DNA of 33,807 nucleotides from positions 1 through 33,807 of the forward strand of contig JAFUOQ010000025.1 in the NCBI GenBank assembly GCA_017472695.1, written 5' to 3'. Of the stretch, positions 15,622 to 23,777 are shown one piece after another. The translations under genes were made by a program, and so were the position numbers. The notes beneath the pieces were generated by a model. The model saw only the letters and a program-made list of their open reading frames with translations, searched no databases and was not told the DNA's origin. Source of the DNA: Clostridia bacterium (GTDB taxonomy: Bacteria > Bacillota > Clostridia > Oscillospirales > CAG-272). Numbering within the stretch: position 1 is the first letter of the stretch; every line of letters starts with the position of its first letter.

Positions 15622-16218
15622 CTATTTATCAAAGGCTGGATTGTAGCCATAGAAATTCTTTTCGTTCATATTATCCTGTGCTATGCGCAAGGCATCAGCA
15701 AAGCGCTGATAGTGAATAATTTCACGAGCACGCAAGAATTTGATTGCATCACAAACATCAGGGTCATCAACCAAACGCAAAATGTTATCATAGGTTGCCC
15801 TCGCCTTCTGCTCTGCTGCTAAATCCTCGTTTAAGTCAGCTAAAACATCGCCCTTTGATTGAAACTGTGCGGCAGTGTAAGGATAACCACTTGCTGCAAC
15901 TGGGTAAATGCCTGTTGTATGGTCAACAAAGTAGGTATCAAAGCCGCTCCTTTTGATTTCGTCATAGCTCAAATTTCTAGTTAACTGATAGAGTATTGCT
16001 GATATCATTTCAAAGTGAGCCAGCTCCTCCGTGCCAACGTCAGTTAAAATGCCGACTACCTTGTCATATGGCATAGCTATTCTTTGAGTGAGGTAACGAA
16101 GTGATGCTCCGATTTCTCCGTCAGGGCCACCTAGCTGGCTAACGATAATATTTGCATATTTGGGATTTGGATTTTTAATCTTTACAGGATACTGTAGCTT
16201 TTTTTCATACTGCCACAT
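15622..16218 (-). CDS. cotJC: Spore coat protein CotJC (manganese-catalase-like)
   Basis: The 198-residue protein has a ferritin-like four-helix fold with carboxylate and histidine residues in manganese-catalase positions: GEIGASLRYL, GTEELAHFEM, EDLAAEQKARATYD and AREIIHYQRF. In Bacillus, CotJC is a coat protein whose homologues break down peroxide; activity here is inferred. The motif SGYPYTAAQFQSKGD and the end FYGYNPAFDK are typical of the family. The gene begins one base after cotJB and ends at a terminator, completing the usual cotJABC order. Confidence 0.93.
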   Translation of the reverse strand: MWQYEKKLQYPVKIKNPNPKYANIIVSQLGGPDGEIGASLRYLTQRIAMPYDKVVGILTDVGTEELAHFEMISAILYQLTRNLSYDEIKRSGFDTYFVDHTTGIYPVAASGYPYTAAQFQSKGDVLADLNEDLAAEQKARATYDNILRLVDDPDVCDAIKFLRAREIIHYQRFADALRIAQDNMNEKNFYGYNPAFDK

Positions 16219-16219
16219 A

Positions 16220-16489
16220 TTATTTTCCCTCCTTATCTAACTGCCATGGCCATGGTCCTTGTGTCCATTCCCACGAGTCTGTCACTTGAGGTGCAGTTAC
16301 AGGTCCGTACTTTGATTCATATTCTGCCATTGCCTTTGATTCTAGGCTCTTGTATTTATTATAGGTTTGAAGAGCCTCCTTTGAGTCTGGATATGCATCT
16401 AAATAAAGCAAGGTATCATAAACCATAAAGGAGTAAATTTGAAGCTGTCTCAAAAGCCTTTCTCTATTTCTTCCGTTATCAATCAACAT
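16220..16489 (-). CDS. cotJB: Spore coat protein CotJB
   Basis: The 89-residue protein has the CotJB core: a helical NRERLLRQLQIYSFMVYDTLLYLDAYPDS, a heptad-like KYKSLESKAMAEYESKYGP, and the tryptophan-rich end DSWEWTQGPWPWQ. The ATG at 16489 overlaps the cotJA stop codon as TAATG, and GGAGG lies 10 bases upstream, so this start is preferred over an upstream in-frame ATG at 16528. CotJB is a small coat-associated protein needed for, or encoded with, CotJC; its biochemical role is not known. Confidence 0.9.
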   Translation of the reverse strand: MLIDNGRNRERLLRQLQIYSFMVYDTLLYLDAYPDSKEALQTYNKYKSLESKAMAEYESKYGPVTAPQVTDSWEWTQGPWPWQLDKEGK

Positions 16490-16866
16490 TAGAAGCAACC
16501 CTCCCCATTGTCGTTTACGCCTCTGCATGAGCCCTTTTGAAAGGGCATATAAAGCTGTTCAAAAATTGTTCCATTTATCAATGCGATTTCCGGGTCAAAG
16601 ATACTTTCAAATGCTTGCTTTTCTGCATATACCATTGCCAAGCTTCGACCATTTTGAACATTGCTTACATTCCCTTGAGAATTGACATCACATCTTGCTC
16701 CACTTGAGTATCTATTTTGCGTACAAGAGGTGCTATTTGCGACACTCCTCGCGGTATTTTGCGCAAAATTTCCATTTGCTTGACCTCGTTGTCCATTCAT
16801 ACCAAGAAAGCGAGCGAAGTCCTCAAAATCATTTCTTTGATTTGTCCTATTTGAATTGAATCTCAT
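16489..16866 (-). CDS. cotJA: Spore-coat-associated protein CotJA with a long Asn/Gln-rich N-terminus
   Basis: The recognisable CotJA core occupies residues ~75-113 of 125: LAMVYAEKQAFESIFDPE, then ALINGTIFEQLYMPF. Ahead of it is a ~74-residue low-complexity segment rich in Asn, Gln, Arg, Ser and Gly with two cysteines. Bacillus CotJA is about 80 residues, so this segment is an extension. The tail adds KGSCRGVNDNGEGCF. ATG at 16866 is chosen because GGAG lies seven bases upstream and a SigE-like promoter at 16906-16933 would put the RNA start too close to the alternative ATG at 16890. First gene of cotJABC. Confidence 0.8.
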   Translation of the reverse strand: MRFNSNRTNQRNDFEDFARFLGMNGQRGQANGNFAQNTARSVANSTSCTQNRYSSGARCDVNSQGNVSNVQNGRSLAMVYAEKQAFESIFDPEIALINGTIFEQLYMPFQKGSCRGVNDNGEGCF

Positions 16867-16874
16867 ATTGTACT

Positions 16875-16918
16875 CCGTTCTGAACGGCATAAAAGCCTTT
16901 CGTTAATTATAACCGTTC
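16875..16918. repeat. Three CCGTTC half-sites over the cotJ promoter and leader
   Basis: CCGTTC-T-GAACGG at 16875-16887 is a 13-base palindrome, and a further CCGTTC lies at 16913-16918, touching the -10 region. The spacing suggests an operator. The palindrome also abuts the cotJA ribosome site, so it could instead act in RNA. No known regulator site is matched with confidence. Confidence 0.4.
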
Positions 16919-16933
16919 ATTATCATAATATGA
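16906..16933 (-). promoter_or_regulatory. SigE-like sporulation promoter of cotJABC
   Basis: On the minus strand TCATATT (16933-16927) matches the SigE -35 pattern KMATATT fully. GTTATAAT (16913-16906) matches the -10 pattern CATACAHT at five of eight positions, with 13 bases between. Bacillus cotJ is known to be SigE-dependent. A TATAAT hexamer within the -10 region leaves SigA use possible. Confidence 0.5.
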
Positions 16934-17000
16934 CTTTTTTCGACCTTTGCCACCTTGTGCTTCACTTAATTATTTGCAATAATTATTTTATGTTTTAGTA

Positions 17001-17029
17001 TTCCATTTTTGGTTAAATGATGTTATAAT
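17001..17029 (+). promoter_or_regulatory. Probable promoter of trkA-trkH
   Basis: TATAAT is present at 17024-17029; the best -35 at 17-base spacing is the poor TTCCAT (17001-17006). The trkA ATG follows 50 bases downstream after a GGAG site (17069-17077 region). The -35 weakness leaves the exact promoter uncertain. Confidence 0.4.
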
Positions 17030-17079
17030 ATTATGTATGAAGGTTTAGCAACTTAATTTGATTTGACAAAGGAGCTTTT

Positions 17080-18435
17080 ATGAAAATTGTTATTATCGGT
17101 CTTGGTACTGTCGGAAAAACTGTCTTAAAGAGCCTTTCTGGTAAGGGCCACACCATCACCATTATTGACGAGGATAAGGATAAAGTCGAGAGCCTTATTG
17201 AAAAATATGATGTTTATGGTATTGTAGGAAATGGAGCTTGCATGGATATACAAGAGGAAGCTAATATGGCAGATGCCGATTTAGCTATTGCTCTTGCTAA
17301 CAGCGACGAATTAAATGTTTTTGCTTGTCTTGTTGCTAAAAACATGGGTGTTCAAAACACAATTGCACGTGTTAGAAACCCTGACTACTCAAAGCAAATT
17401 ATGGAGATGAAGGATCAGCTTGGTATTTCAATGATAGTAAATCCTGAAAAGGAAACTGCTGATGAAATATTTAATCTAATCAACCTTCCATCTGTATCCA
17501 ATGTTGAGCATTTTGCAAACGGCAGAGCTCTCCTTGTTGAGGTTGTTGCAGAAAGAAATAGTAAGCTCATTGGTGAAACACTATTCTCTCTTGGCAGAAA
17601 GCTAAACACAAGAGTACTTGTTTGTGCAGTGCAAAGAGGTGACGAGGTTTTTATTCCTTCTGGTAACTTTAGATTTACCGAGGGTGACAGAGTTCACTTC
17701 ACCTCTGATGCCAACTCCTTGCGTGACTTTTTAGCCGAGGCAAACCTAGAGAAATCCCCATTAAAAAATGTTATGATTATAGGCGGTGGCAAAATTCCAT
17801 TCTATTTAGCAGAGGAGCTCTCCGAGAAAAAATATAACATCAAGCTGATAATAGGTGACAAGGCAACCGCCGAGGAATTTGCCGAGGCACTTCCACATAC
17901 CACCATTGCTCTTGGCAATGGAACTCAACACGATCTTCTTGTTGAGGAAGGCATTGAGGCAATGGATGCTTTTGTCGCTCTTACTGACATTGACGAGGAA
18001 AACATGATAGTTTCAATGTTTGCAAACAAAATGAATGTAAAAAGAACTATCACACAAATAAAAAGTGACGACCTATATGATATGCTTAGCGAGCTTGGTA
18101 TTGAAAACAATGTTTCGCCAAAAAATATCGTTGCAAATAAGATTATTAGTTACATTCGTGCTTATGCAAACAAGAGAGGAAGTAACATTTTAACGCTTTA
18201 TCGTCTTGTTAACAACCAGGTTGAAGCTCTTGAGTTTAGTGCGAAGAAAAAAGAAAAGTTCTACGACAAGCCTCTTAAAACTCTGAAATTAAAAGAAAAT
18301 TGTCTTATTGCTTGTATAATTCGTAAGGACGAGGTTATCATTCCTGATGGTAACTCAACCATCAGCCTTGGCGACAACGTTATTGTTGTTACTACTCATG
18401 AGAATTTTGACGACTTGAATGATGTTTTTGAATAA
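17080..18435 (+). CDS. trkA: Trk potassium uptake regulatory subunit TrkA
   Basis: The 451-residue cytoplasmic protein has two tandem RCK units. The first Rossmann-type NAD-binding domain begins MKIVIIGLGTVGKTV and is followed by a TrkA-C domain (~140-220). The second begins NVMIIGGGKIPFYL (~230), with its TrkA-C domain at the end (GDNVIVVTT). Such proteins gate the TrkH channel in response to NAD(H) or adenine nucleotides. The second nucleotide loop, GGGKIPF, departs from GxGxxG and may bind poorly. The gene is 13 bases upstream of trkH, its partner. Confidence 0.93.
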   Translation: MKIVIIGLGTVGKTVLKSLSGKGHTITIIDEDKDKVESLIEKYDVYGIVGNGACMDIQEEANMADADLAIALANSDELNVFACLVAKNMGVQNTIARVRNPDYSKQIMEMKDQLGISMIVNPEKETADEIFNLINLPSVSNVEHFANGRALLVEVVAERNSKLIGETLFSLGRKLNTRVLVCAVQRGDEVFIPSGNFRFTEGDRVHFTSDANSLRDFLAEANLEKSPLKNVMIIGGGKIPFYLAEELSEKKYNIKLIIGDKATAEEFAEALPHTTIALGNGTQHDLLVEEGIEAMDAFVALTDIDEENMIVSMFANKMNVKRTITQIKSDDLYDMLSELGIENNVSPKNIVANKIISYIRAYANKRGSNILTLYRLVNNQVEALEFSAKKKEKFYDKPLKTLKLKENCLIACIIRKDEVIIPDGNSTISLGDNVIVVTTHENFDDLNDVFE

Positions 18436-18448
18436 AAGGTGACTATAT

Positions 18449-20050
18449 ATGAATTATAAATTACTTGGCAGAATACTTGGAAAGATTATGATTTTAGAGG
18501 GTATTTTGATGATAGCTCCTCTAATTGTTACCTTTATTTACCAAGAATTCAACAAAAACGTTTATCCAAACGGCGGAATAAAAAACATTCTTGCCTTTGC
18601 TATACCAATAGTTGTATTGTTTTCATTTGGTATCGCGCTCCAATTTCCAAAGCCTTCAAGACGTTCTCTTTACCAAAAAGAGGGCTTTGCCTTGGTTGCT
18701 ATGGTTTGGATTGTAATGACCTTGTTTGGAGCACTACCTTTTGTAATAAATGGTGATATACCCAACTATATAAATGCATGCTTTGAAACAATGTCAGGAT
18801 TCACAACCACCGGTGCTAGCATTATTGACTACGACATAACATCTCTTGCTCATTCTTCTCTTTTTTGGCGTAGCTTTACACACTGGATTGGCGGTATGGG
18901 AATACTTGTCTTCGTGCTCATTTTTATTCCCGAAAGCAAAGACGGCTCTGCCATGCACCTGCTTCGCGCAGAGAGCCCTGGTCCTCAGGTTGGTAAAATA
19001 GTTTCCAAAATGAGAGCAACCGCAAGAATTTTATATCTCATTTATTTTGGCATGACTGCGCTTTTAACCATTATTTTAATATGTATTCCACTTATTGATT
19101 ATGGTAACCCAGCAATTTCAGAGGTTGTTTCATCGAAGAATAAGGTTTTCCACGCGTTCTTGATGGCATTCGGATGTGCAGGCACGGGCGGTTTCGGGTT
19201 CATTCCAGGTAGTATACAATACTTCACTCCCGTAGCTCAATATGTTGTAGCTATTGCGCTATTTATGTTTGGTATTAACTTTACTCTTTACTACCTCATT
19301 TTGATTGGTAAAATAAAAGATGTGTTCCGCAGTGAAGAGGTTAAAACATATTTTGCAATTATCGTCGCTGCTGTTGGACTCATCTTCTTATCTCTTCAAC
19401 TTGGAAATTTAATTGACACACTGGATTACTCAACCGAAGAAGCATTTAGACACTCTCTCCTTCAGGTTGCCTCGCTTTTAACAACGGCAGGCTTCTCTTC
19501 AACCGATTTTGATGTTTGGCCTATGCTTGCCAAAATGGTTCTCGTTATTTGCATGTTTATGGGCGGGATGGCAGGCTCAACCGCAGGCGGTATTAAAACA
19601 TCACGTTTTGTTATGGCAATCAAAGGATCTTACATTAATATAAGAAAGCTAATCAATCCAAGATATGTACCAAAGGCAAAATTTGAGGGAAAGTTACTTG
19701 AAGAAAAAACTATGAACGATGTGTTCGCATTTTTCACAATGTACGCATTTATATTCATCATCGTTATGCTAATTCTTTCCTTTGACCCTGTAAACGGCAC
19801 TACATTCTATATCACATCGGATGCGGGTGCTAACAGAGAGGTCACTCACGGCTTCTTTACAAACTTCTCCGCTGTTGCCTCGTGCATGTCAAATATAGGA
19901 CCAGGCTTTGAGGCGGTTGGACCTTACGCAAGCTTCAACGGATTTAGTTATTTCTCTAAAATAGTTTTGACCTTTACAATGCTTATAGGCAGACTTGAAA
20001 TACTTCCTGTATTTATCTTGTTTAGCCCACGCACATGGAAAAAGATATAA
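18449..20050 (+). CDS. trkH: Trk potassium transporter membrane subunit TrkH
   Basis: The 533-residue membrane protein has about ten or more hydrophobic segments and the four pore loops expected of the TrkH/KtrB superfamily: SGFTTTGASI, CAGTGGFGFIPGS, LTTAGFSSTDF and SNIGPGFEAVG. Each has the glycine that lines the single-residue-type K+ filter. GGMGILVFVLIF follows the first loop. It forms the dimeric K+ uptake pore with TrkA attached inside the cell. AAGGTGACTATAT precedes the ATG, and the gene ends at a terminator shared in a convergent region with gap. Confidence 0.95.
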   Translation: MNYKLLGRILGKIMILEGILMIAPLIVTFIYQEFNKNVYPNGGIKNILAFAIPIVVLFSFGIALQFPKPSRRSLYQKEGFALVAMVWIVMTLFGALPFVINGDIPNYINACFETMSGFTTTGASIIDYDITSLAHSSLFWRSFTHWIGGMGILVFVLIFIPESKDGSAMHLLRAESPGPQVGKIVSKMRATARILYLIYFGMTALLTIILICIPLIDYGNPAISEVVSSKNKVFHAFLMAFGCAGTGGFGFIPGSIQYFTPVAQYVVAIALFMFGINFTLYYLILIGKIKDVFRSEEVKTYFAIIVAAVGLIFLSLQLGNLIDTLDYSTEEAFRHSLLQVASLLTTAGFSSTDFDVWPMLAKMVLVICMFMGGMAGSTAGGIKTSRFVMAIKGSYINIRKLINPRYVPKAKFEGKLLEEKTMNDVFAFFTMYAFIFIIVMLILSFDPVNGTTFYITSDAGANREVTHGFFTNFSAVASCMSNIGPGFEAVGPYASFNGFSYFSKIVLTFTMLIGRLEILPVFILFSPRTWKKI

Positions 20051-20053
20051 TCT

Positions 20054-20081
20054 AAAAAGCACCGAGCAATCGGTGCTTTTT
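20054..20081 (+). terminator. Intrinsic terminator of trkA-trkH
   Basis: AAAAAGCACCGA and TCGGTGCTTTTT (20054-20065 and 20070-20081) form a strong stem around GCAA directly after the trkH stop. Confidence 0.9.
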
Positions 20082-20097
20082 GCTTGACTATAAAACA

Positions 20098-20125
20098 AAA
20101 AAGGTTGTCCTTGGACAACCTTTTT
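20098..20125 (-). terminator. Intrinsic terminator of gap
   Basis: AAAAGGTTGTCC and its complement GGACAACCTTTT meet almost without a loop (effective loop CTTG). On the minus strand the stem lies about 12 bases after the gap stop codon and ends in U residues. Confidence 0.88.
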
Positions 20126-20137
20126 GTTTAAGCTAAA

Positions 20138-21151
20138 TTAGATCTCTGCGAAGTACTTAATTGTACGAACCATTTGGCTTGTGTATGAGTTCTCGTTGTC
20201 ATACCATGAAACAACTTGAACTTGGTATGTGTCGTCATCAATCTTAGCTACCATTGTTTGTGTAGCGTCGAAGAGTGAACCATAGCTCATACCGATAATG
20301 TCGCTTGAAACGATTTCATCTGTGTTGTAGCCGTAGGAAGCAGAAGCTGCTGCCTTCATAGCTGCGTTGATAGAATCCTTTGTAACGTCTGTGCCCTTAA
20401 CTACTGCAACGAGGATTGTTGTTGAACCTGTGCAAGTAGGAACTCTTTGTGCAGAACCGATAAGCTTGCCATTGAGCTCAGGAATAACAAGACCGATAGC
20501 CTTTGCAGCGCCTGTTGAGTTAGGAACGATGTTTTGTGCACCAGCTCTAGCTCTTCTAAGGTCACCCTTTCTGTGAGGACCATCAAGAATCATTTGGTCG
20601 CCTGTGTAAGCGTGAACTGTTGTCATGATACCGCTTTGAATTGGGTATGTGTCGTTAAGAGCCTTAGCCATTGGAGCTAGGCAGTTTGTTGTGCAGGATG
20701 CTGCAGAAATGATAACATCATCCTTGTCAAGTGTATTTTCATTAACGCCGTAAACGATTGTCTTAAGGTCGCTTCCTGCAGGAGCAGAGATAACTACCTT
20801 CTTTGCACCAGCATTGATGTGAGCCATTGACTTGTCCTTTGAGCAGTAGAAACCTGTGCACTCAAGAACTACATCAACACCAAGCTCACCCCAAGGGCAG
20901 TTTGCAGCGTCTTTTTCTGCGTAGATTTTGATTGTTTTGCCGTTTACTGTGATGCTGTCCTCTGTGTTTGTAACAGTATCTGCGTAAGCGTACTTACCTT
21001 GTGCTGTGTCATACTTTAAAAGATGAGCAAGCATCTTTGGGCTGGTAAGATCGTTGATGGCTACGATTTCGTAACCCTCTGCACCGAACATTTGTCTAAA
21101 TGCAAGACGTCCGATACGGCCGAAGCCATTAATAGCAACTTTAACTGACAT
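20138..21151 (-). CDS. gap: Glyceraldehyde-3-phosphate dehydrogenase, type I
   Basis: This glycolytic enzyme converts glyceraldehyde-3-phosphate, NAD+ and phosphate to 1,3-bisphosphoglycerate. The 337-residue protein has the NAD-binding [12 protein letters not shown], the AINDL motif whose aspartate favours NAD+, the catalytic cysteine in [12 protein letters not shown] (Cys153), HAYTGDQ and the C-terminal [13 protein letters not shown]. It is a single-gene unit convergent with trkH; no pgk or tpi lies next to it, unlike many clostridial gap clusters. CGGAGG precedes the ATG. Confidence 0.97.
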   Translation of the reverse strand: MSVKVAINGFGRIGRLAFRQMFGAEGYEIVAINDLTSPKMLAHLLKYDTAQGKYAYADTVTNTEDSITVNGKTIKIYAEKDAANCPWGELGVDVVLECTGFYCSKDKSMAHINAGAKKVVISAPAGSDLKTIVYGVNENTLDKDDVIISAASCTTNCLAPMAKALNDTYPIQSGIMTTVHAYTGDQMILDGPHRKGDLRRARAGAQNIVPNSTGAAKAIGLVIPELNGKLIGSAQRVPTCTGSTTILVAVVKGTDVTKDSINAAMKAAASASYGYNTDEIVSSDIIGMSYGSLFDATQTMVAKIDDDTYQVQVVSWYDNENSYTSQMVRTIKYFAEI

Positions 21152-21203
21152 TGTGAAATTCCTCCGAATTTTTTTAAATGTGTATGGAATATTTTCCCTA
21201 CCA

Positions 21204-21232
21204 CCTACATATTTTATACCATTTTTATAAAA
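21204..21232 (-). promoter_or_regulatory. Probable promoter of gap
   Basis: On the minus strand TTGTAT is followed, after 17 bases, by TAAAAT within GGTATAAAATATG. The leader to the gap start is roughly 50-60 bases and contains the GGAGG site. An overlapping TATAAA at 15-base spacing is the alternative -10. Coordinates are approximate. Confidence 0.45.
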
Positions 21233-21349
21233 TATACAAGTGTTTTTTTAAATTTTGTCATTTTTTTCGTTTTTTCACCTTGCCAAAACGCTTTTTTGGT
21301 TATTTTATCCAAAATATAGAAACAAAATTTAAATACTAACTATTTTTGT

Positions 21350-21378
21350 TTGACATATACGATATTTTTTGCTATAAT
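21350..21378 (+). promoter_or_regulatory. Consensus SigA promoter of holB-ricT
   Basis: TTGACA (21350-21355) and TATAAT (21373-21378) are both perfect, with 17 bases between. RNA should start near 21385, so the holB start must lie downstream of that. Confidence 0.88.
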
Positions 21379-21411
21379 GTAGTTTGTAAAGAAATGCGAT
21401 TGGAGAGTTTT

Positions 21412-22401
21412 ATGGTGATTTTTAAGAGCCTTTTAGGAAACGAAGATATTAAAAGCACCTTAGGTGTTGCCATAAAAAATTCCACCTTTTCTCACGCTTA
21501 CATAATAGAGGGGCAAAAGGGCTCTGGCAAGCATACAATTGCCAGACTTGCGTCTGCTGCTATAATGTGCAAAAGCACAAGTGATTTCCCATGTGAAGAA
21601 TGCTTGAGCTGTCAAAAAATTTTGCACGACAATTGTGTTGATGTACGTTTTTACAACGCCTTCAAGGTTGACGAGGTGCGCAAGGTTAAGGAAACTATTT
21701 ACGAAAGCACCACTGAATGCGATTATAAGGTTATCGTTTTCAATGACGCTGACAAAATGAATCCCAAAGCACAAAACGCTCTTCTTATTTCCCTTGAAGA
21801 GCCACCAAAAAACGTAATATTTTTTCTATTATGTCAGGATGCAGGTGCACTGCTTGAAACCATTCGCTCGCGAGCTCAAATTTTAAGGACAGAGCCTCTT
21901 GGCGAGGATATTATATTTAATCATATCAAAAAAACCATCTCACCATCTATTTCTGACACAGATTTGAAGGAAATTATAGTTGGTGCATCAGGCTCTTTGG
22001 GTTATGTTATTGATATGTTAGACCAGGGCAAGGCGACCGAGCTAATCAAGGCTAGAACCGCCGCTCAAGAGCTTGTCGTTTTGCTCTTAAATTCAGACAC
22101 AGGGGCGGTAAATTTGATAAATTCTATGTTTTCCTGGCAAAGGGACAAGATAAAGGACGTTCTCTCCTTATCTCTCTCCATTTTAAGAGATTTGATGCTC
22201 ATAAAAAAATCAAACAATATTTCTCTTTGCTTCTTTACCTCACTAGAGGAAGCGAGGAGAATTTCCTCACCTCATAGCTTGAAAAAGCTTCTTTCCTTAC
22301 AGGAAGCAATTGACACGGCTATTGATGGCTTAAATGTCAATGCTTCATCCACTGGCATATTAAGCTCTATACTTGCACACACCAAAAAGAAAGGTAGATA
22401 A
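21412..22401 (+). CDS. holB: DNA polymerase III subunit delta' (clamp loader)
   Basis: The 329-residue AAA+ protein is the delta' stator of the clamp loader that places the beta clamp on DNA. Visible are a P-loop-like EGQKGSGKHTIA (34-44), a zinc-binding cysteine set (Cys53, 61, 64, 67 in CKSTSDFPCEECLSC), NDADKMNPKAQNALLISLEEPP with the SRC-like SRAQ region later, and a helical C-terminal domain. ATG at 21412 is chosen because GGAGAG lies just upstream and the longer in-frame reading begins inside the promoter -35 box. It is two bases upstream of ricT, a pairing also known in Bacillus (holB-yaaT). Confidence 0.92.
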   Translation: MVIFKSLLGNEDIKSTLGVAIKNSTFSHAYIIEGQKGSGKHTIARLASAAIMCKSTSDFPCEECLSCQKILHDNCVDVRFYNAFKVDEVRKVKETIYESTTECDYKVIVFNDADKMNPKAQNALLISLEEPPKNVIFFLLCQDAGALLETIRSRAQILRTEPLGEDIIFNHIKKTISPSISDTDLKEIIVGASGSLGYVIDMLDQGKATELIKARTAAQELVVLLLNSDTGAVNLINSMFSWQRDKIKDVLSLSLSILRDLMLIKKSNNISLCFFTSLEEARRISSPHSLKKLLSLQEAIDTAIDGLNVNASSTGILSSILAHTKKKGR

Positions 22402-22403
22402 AA

Positions 22404-23270
22404 ATGGCAGAAAATATAAATGAACAAAAAATGGTTGAGGTTATAGGCATTCGCTTCAAGGAAAGCGGTAAAACCTACTATTTCTCGCCAAATGGAAATA
22501 CCGCCAAGGCAACCGATTATGCAGTTGTAGAAACTACTCGTGGTCTTGAATTCGGAAAGGTTGCTTGTGAAAATAAGGAAGTACCAGAAGGTGAGCTTGT
22601 GCCACCTTTACGTCCTGTTGTTAGAATTGCAAATGAACAGGACATAAAAACAAATGAGCAAAACAAGAAAAATGAAGAAGAAGCCTTCAAGGTTTGCCAA
22701 GCTAAAATCGCTTCTCACAAGCTTGAAATGAAGCTTGTAGAGGCTGAATACACATTTGACGCTTCAAAGCTTACCTTTTATTTCACCGCTGATGGAAGAA
22801 TTGACTTTCGTGAGCTTGTTAAGGATTTGGCTTCAACCTTCAAAACAAGAATTGAGCTCCGTCAAATAGGAATTCGCGATGAAACAAAGTTTATGGGTGG
22901 CTTGGGCATTTGTGGTCGTCCATTCTGCTGTAGCACATTCCTTCCGGACTTTTGTCAGGTTTCTATAAAGATGGCGAAGGAGCAAAATCTTTCACTTAAC
23001 TCATCTAAAATTTCTGGTGCGTGTGGCAGACTTATGTGTTGCCTGCGCTTCGAGCATGAATCGTACGTTCAGGAAATCAAATTGACTCCACCTGTTGGCT
23101 CTTATGTTAAAACTCCTGACGGAAATGGTGATGTCATCGAAGCCTCCCCTATTGCTGGCACTGTTAAGGTTAAATTTGGCGAGGCAGTTCGTACATACAA
23201 GCGCGATGATGTCAAGGTTATTAATTCACCAAAGCAAAATCAAAAGGATTCTGGTGAAAACGAAGAATAA
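22404..23270 (+). CDS. ricT: RicT/YaaT PSP1-domain protein
   Basis: The 288-residue protein is a PSP1-domain member. In Bacillus subtilis RicT acts with RicA and RicF in a complex carrying [4Fe-4S] clusters that affects RNase Y-dependent mRNA maturation, Spo0A activation and biofilm formation. The conserved cysteine blocks GGLGICGRPFCC and GACGRLMCC are present, with TADGRIDFRELVKDLA before them. The C-terminal part (PVGSYVKTPDGNGDVIEA) is a KOW-like barrel. AAAGG before the ATG and a two-base gap from holB place it in that operon, which ends at terminator 23278-23306. Confidence 0.92.
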   Translation: MAENINEQKMVEVIGIRFKESGKTYYFSPNGNTAKATDYAVVETTRGLEFGKVACENKEVPEGELVPPLRPVVRIANEQDIKTNEQNKKNEEEAFKVCQAKIASHKLEMKLVEAEYTFDASKLTFYFTADGRIDFRELVKDLASTFKTRIELRQIGIRDETKFMGGLGICGRPFCCSTFLPDFCQVSIKMAKEQNLSLNSSKISGACGRLMCCLRFEHESYVQEIKLTPPVGSYVKTPDGNGDVIEASPIAGTVKVKFGEAVRTYKRDDVKVINSPKQNQKDSGENEE

Positions 23271-23277
23271 ATATATT

Positions 23278-23306
23278 GGGTGTGCATATATATTTAGTGC
23301 ACACCC
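23278..23306 (+). terminator. Hairpin terminator of holB-ricT
   Basis: GGGTGTGCA (23278-23286) pairs with TGCACACCC (23298-23306) around 11 bases, followed by TTAATTTTT. The U-tract is broken by two A residues. Confidence 0.75.
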
Positions 23307-23384
23307 TTAATTTTTCCATATGGCATTAAGAAATGAGTGGAAAAAATAAGAAGTGCAATAATATAAAAAAATTGTCGAACCTTA

Positions 23385-23412
23385 TTGACAAATGATTTTT
23401 TTGTGCTACAAT
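23385..23412 (+). promoter_or_regulatory. SigA-type promoter of the ferredoxin gene
   Basis: TTGACA (23385-23390) and TACAAT (23407-23412) are separated by 16 bases. The ferredoxin GTG start follows 33 bases downstream of the -10. Confidence 0.75.
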
Positions 23413-23444
23413 AAAAGTGTAAAAATTTTATGGAGGTGTTTATC

Positions 23445-23615
23445 GTGGCTTATAAGATTACAGACGATTGCATCGCTTGTGGTGCTTGCGCAGAGGCTTG
23501 TCCTTGCAGCTGTATCACAGAGGGTGATGGCATTTACGTTATCAACGCTGATGAATGTATTTCTTGTGGTGCTTGCGCAGGCAACTGTCCTGTTAATGCT
23601 CCTGTAGAGGAATAA
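23445..23615 (+). CDS. 2[4Fe-4S] clostridial-type ferredoxin
   Basis: This 56-residue ferredoxin carries electrons at low potential, for example between pyruvate:ferredoxin oxidoreductase, hydrogenase and the NfnAB complex encoded at 12289-14578. Two cluster motifs are seen: CIACGACAEACP and CISCGACAGNCP, the usual pseudo-symmetric pair. The start is GTG at 23445, with GGAGG eight bases upstream; the in-frame ATG at 23430 overlaps that ribosome site and would add five residues not typical of the family. Single gene with its own promoter. Confidence 0.93.
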   Translation: MAYKITDDCIACGACAEACPCSCITEGDGIYVINADECISCGACAGNCPVNAPVEE

Positions 23616-23667
23616 TTTCTGTACATAAGACAGGTTACTTGTTATAAGTGGAAAGATAATAAGTAAT

Positions 23668-23688
23668 ACATAGCGTTGCTATGTATAG
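23668..23688 (+). other. Hairpin in the ferredoxin 3' region
   Basis: ATACATAGC-GTT-GCTATGTAT is a perfect nine-base-pair stem with no U-tract directly behind it. It precedes the stronger terminator at 23714-23749 and may protect the messenger's 3' end. Confidence 0.45.
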
Positions 23689-23713
23689 CCTTTTAAAAGA
23701 GTACGATTAGTTT

Positions 23714-23749
23714 GGACTTTTGCACTTATTTGCAAAGGTCCTTTCTTTT
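23714..23749 (+). terminator. Intrinsic terminator after the ferredoxin gene
   Basis: GGACTTTTGCA (23714-23724) pairs with TGCAAAGGTCC (23731-23741), one G-U pair included, followed by TTTCTTTT. No separate promoter is obvious before the methyltransferase gene at 23778, so some read-through may express it. Confidence 0.75.
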
Positions 23750-23777
23750 AAACAAGACAAGGATTGATAAACACGAA

